Below, in pieces: positions 61,779-64,000 of a DNA stretch of 64,000 nt. The notes under the pieces are model-generated. The model was not told where the DNA came from. It saw only the letters and a list, made by a program, of their open reading frames with translations, and did no database searches. Location: positions 124,001 through 188,000 of the forward strand of contig NZ_CABVHY010000003.1 in NCBI RefSeq assembly GCF_902497875.1. Direction: 5' to 3'. Source of the DNA: Pseudomonas fluorescens. GTDB lineage: Bacteria; Pseudomonadota; Gammaproteobacteria; Pseudomonadales; Pseudomonadaceae. The position numbers and the translations under genes are program-made. Position 1 is the first letter of the stretch. Every line of letters starts with the position of its first letter.

Positions 61779-62915
61779 CTAAACAGCCACCTTCTCGGCC
61801 TCTGCTGGTTTCTTGTTGATCAAGGTCCTTCCGTACGCCTGCCCTTTCATCTCGATGTACTTGTAGGTGAACATCGACAGCACAACCACCGACGACACGA
61901 TCAGCATCGCCACGGTATTGTTTATCCAGACGTTCCCGATATCCAGGTACCTGTCGCCGTCAATGTTTGTGGTGAAATCGATTCCGATTACTTTGCTGGC
62001 CACCATGAATACCGACAACGCACAAAACAGAATGGCCGCATGCGTCAGGTAGATGGAGTAGGACAGCTTCCCGAGGAACTTGAAAAAACCTACGTTCAAC
62101 AACCTGGAGAAAGCGCCGCCATCAAAGGCGAAGATCACGATAACCAGGCAGAACATCAGGCTCACCACGGTGGCTTTTTGCTCTATGTCAGCCATCATCA
62201 ACGTCGCAGCGCAGATCAATGACACGCCTTCCAGAACCGTCAGTAACCAAAACCCGGGGTTGATGACTTTAGTGAGGGCGATAAACACTACGTAGGTTAA
62301 GCAGCCGGCAAAAAAGCACGACAGGCCTCGCAGTGATTCCTGGGTGAAAAAAACGTTATCTTGATAAATAAGCACGAACGCCAGCAGGGATATCGCAGCC
62401 CACAATAGCTTGCGGCCAACCAGGGCGATGCCCAAGGTCACGGCGAAAATCATGTAGGTGTAGTATTCAATACTGATACTCCATGACGGATAGTTGAAAG
62501 AAAGTGGATTAGTCAAGCTTGTCCAAGATTGCACCAGGAACAAGTTCGGGATTATTCCAGAGGGCGCGAACTTCCCGGTAAAGGGCTCATTATTAAACTC
62601 CATGCCCTTTTGATGCGCTATGTACCTGCCCACTTCCAGCAGAATAAACACCCCCAGCATGAAGAGGTGCAAAGGAAACAGCCTGAAGGTCCGGGAGATA
62701 AAAAACCTTCTGATATCGACGGTCATTTTCGAGCCATAGGCATGGGCCAGCACAAATCCACTGAGGACAAAAAAGAAGGCCACTAACGCGGCGGAGTTTC
62801 GAAAGAACTCAAGTTCGGTAAAACTCCCCACCACGCGCAGATGGTAGACCACCACGGCCAATGCACAGAGTCCCCTGAAACTATCCAGCGCCTGAAATCT
62901 ATGTTCTTTTTGCAT
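61779..62915 (-). CDS. Membrane acyltransferase (acyltransferase 3 family)
   Basis: A 378-residue integral membrane protein with about ten hydrophobic segments. The family motif appears at the start (ALDSFRGLCALAVVVYHLRVV, where the His is catalytic) and FFVLSGFVLAHAYG, with RLFPLHLFMLGVF following. Such enzymes O-acetylate surface polysaccharides or other carbohydrates. No glycan genes are adjacent here. The gene is less GC-rich than its neighbours, suggesting transfer. Confidence 0.88.
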   Translation of the reverse strand: MQKEHRFQALDSFRGLCALAVVVYHLRVVGSFTELEFFRNSAALVAFFFVLSGFVLAHAYGSKMTVDIRRFFISRTFRLFPLHLFMLGVFILLEVGRYIAHQKGMEFNNEPFTGKFAPSGIIPNLFLVQSWTSLTNPLSFNYPSWSISIEYYTYMIFAVTLGIALVGRKLLWAAISLLAFVLIYQDNVFFTQESLRGLSCFFAGCLTYVVFIALTKVINPGFWLLTVLEGVSLICAATLMMADIEQKATVVSLMFCLVIVIFAFDGGAFSRLLNVGFFKFLGKLSYSIYLTHAAILFCALSVFMVASKVIGIDFTTNIDGDRYLDIGNVWINNTVAMLIVSSVVVLSMFTYKYIEMKGQAYGRTLINKKPAEAEKVAV

Positions 62916-63200
62916 ACAAACTCCCTTGTATTTATCTTTTCAAAGCACTGTCTGGAACTCCACAAGTACACTTCGTCATAGCTTAATGGTGGCACTGCAC
63001 AGAGCTTAGGACAAAAACCGCTAAGCGCCTGCTCGGCTAGGCATGGGAAAGTTTATTTTTCGACATAAGAATATGGCTTTCGCCCATTTCGCAGTATATG
63101 AGCCGACTCCTTTCCCGGGAGCACTTAAGCAAAAGCCCCGAACCAGTCGGGGCTTTTTATTGTTCAGCCTGAAATCAGACAGGGGTGACGCAACCGATCG
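62916..63200. other. Intergenic region with the porin terminator
   Basis: About 285 AT-rich bases. AAAAGCCCCG-AACCAGT-CGGGGCTTTTT (63131-63157) is an intrinsic terminator serving the OprD-family gene on the minus strand. The rest should hold the acyltransferase promoter; nothing definite is seen. Confidence 0.7.
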
Positions 63201-64000
63201 TCAGAAAATGTTGATCGGGTAATCGACGAACACCCGCACTTCGTTGCCGCTGACGTTGTATTCGCTGGATTTCTGCGACACGCGCAGGATCGAGCTGCGC
63301 AGTTTCACGCTCAGGTCTTTGGCCGGGCCGCTCTGCACCACGTACTTGAACTGGTTGAAGATTTCCCGCTCGGTGCCGCCGGTGCTGGTAGAAGTGGTGA
63401 TGTTGTCGCCACGCACGTAGGCGAAGTTGTAGCTCAGGCCAGGAACGCCGAAGGCGCCGAAGTCGAGGCCGTAGCCCAGCTGCCAGGAACGTTCGTCTTC
63501 GGCGTTGAAGTCGGACCAGTAGGAGTTGGCCAGATAGATGGAGTTGCCACCATCGCCCACGCGGTTTTGATCTTTCTGATAGCCGCCGTATGCGTAGCCG
63601 AGATTGCTGTCACCGGTGCTGCGCTGGTGAGCGAGGGTGAACGAATGTGGGCCGGTGGCGAAGATGGCTGCCAGGCTCCAGATCTTGTTGTCATCACCGG
63701 TCGCGCCGGTGGAACGGACGTAGGAGTCCTCCAGCTTGGTGCGATAGCCGTTCAAGTCCAGGGTCAGCGACTGATCGCTGGCCAGCGGGAATACGTAGTT
63801 GGCGTTGATGTACTGCTTCTTCAGCACGTCTTCGACATCGGAAGCGTACAGACCAGCCTTGAAGTTGTCGGTGAACTGGTAGCTACCGCCGAGGACGTTG
63901 ATGCTTTTCAGGCCACCGCTGTCATGGCCTTCAGCGCTCTTGCGCGATTCGGCGGTGAAGCGCCCGGCGTTCAGCTCCAGGCCTTTGATCTCCTTGGAGG
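63201..64000 (-). CDS. OprD-family outer-membrane porin, 5' end outside the window
   Basis: The C-terminal 265 residues of an OprD-type 18-strand porin. The reading frame runs to the window edge (LELNAGRFTAESRKSAEG, LKSINVLGGSYQF and onward) and ends in the aromatic YPINIF, the outer-membrane insertion signal. ERSWQLGYGLDFGAFGVPGLSYNFAYVRGDNI is a clear OprD landmark. These porins take up basic amino acids, small peptides or carboxylates. The substrate class cannot be fixed from this part. No stop interrupts the frame. Confidence 0.92.
   Translation of the reverse strand, partial: SKEIKGLELNAGRFTAESRKSAEGHDSGGLKSINVLGGSYQFTDNFKAGLYASDVEDVLKKQYINANYVFPLASDQSLTLDLNGYRTKLEDSYVRSTGATGDDNKIWSLAAIFATGPHSFTLAHQRSTGDSNLGYAYGGYQKDQNRVGDGGNSIYLANSYWSDFNAEDERSWQLGYGLDFGAFGVPGLSYNFAYVRGDNITTSTSTGGTEREIFNQFKYVVQSGPAKDLSVKLRSSILRVSQKSSEYNVSGNEVRVFVDYPINIF

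Overview
The window is chromosomal DNA of a fluorescent Pseudomonas (P. fluorescens group). The codon use is GC-rich. The first 28.6 kb follows, gene for gene, the order known from P. aeruginosa PAO1 between about PA5117 and PA5149.1. REP-type repeats of the kind found in this group occur at four loci. Most genes are ordinary core functions, interrupted by two variable stretches (about 28.7-36.8 kb and 51.5-55.4 kb), each lying directly after a tRNA gene.

Layout. 0-4.1 kb: YkgJ-type protein, typA and thiI. 4.2-11 kb: a nitrogen-control hub with glnA, three small envelope-type genes, ntrB-ntrC and the small RNA nrsZ. Each of the three transcription units glnA, ntrBC and nrsZ has a readable sigma-54 -24/-12 element, with NtrC-type sites upstream. 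11-18.4 kb: trmL, secB-grxC-rhodanese, then gpmI-envC-ctpA-deacetylase (glycolysis and peptidoglycan turnover). 18.6-20.9 kb: a secreted trypsin-like protease and a periplasmic binding protein. 21-24 kb: hisB-hisH-DUF2164-hisA-hisF. 24.3-28.4 kb: PanZ-like acetyltransferase, AsmA, mutY and yggX, followed by tRNA-Phe.

28.7-36.8 kb is a variable block. It holds three glycosyltransferases and an O-antigen-ligase-like membrane protein (a small surface-glycan cluster), an alpha/beta hydrolase, and a vapBC toxin-antitoxin pair set between two paralogous small proteins with very basic N-termini. 36.9-43 kb: an amino-acid permease, a complete basic/polar amino-acid ABC importer and a methyltransferase. 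43.3-45.6 kb: an unusual tandem deaminase-like protein and an FkbM methyltransferase. 46-51.2 kb: a four-gene soluble NAD-dependent formate dehydrogenase operon (fdsGBAD), then tRNA-Thr.

51.5-55.4 kb looks like a decaying accessory island. It contains a BECR-fold nuclease-like gene broken at a G6 tract, a short remnant resembling the start of an Abi protein, an AhpD-like gene, a NYN-domain nuclease-like gene and a NadS-type antitoxin apparently broken at an A6 tract. 55.5-59.5 kb: an ECF sigma / FecR / TonB-receptor cell-surface-signalling iron system with candidate Fur boxes. 59.6-61.2 kb: a tautomerase-DsbA-SDR operon. 61.8-64 kb: an acyltransferase and the 3' part of an OprD-family porin gene.

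The observation I find most likely to be undescribed is a pair of intergenic elements (51745-51987 and 61453-61695). They are the same length, ungapped, and differ at 32 of 243 positions by my count. Each has a TTGACA-type promoter, conserved hairpins with compensating changes and an intrinsic terminator. They look like two copies of a structured small RNA of about 207 nt that I cannot name.
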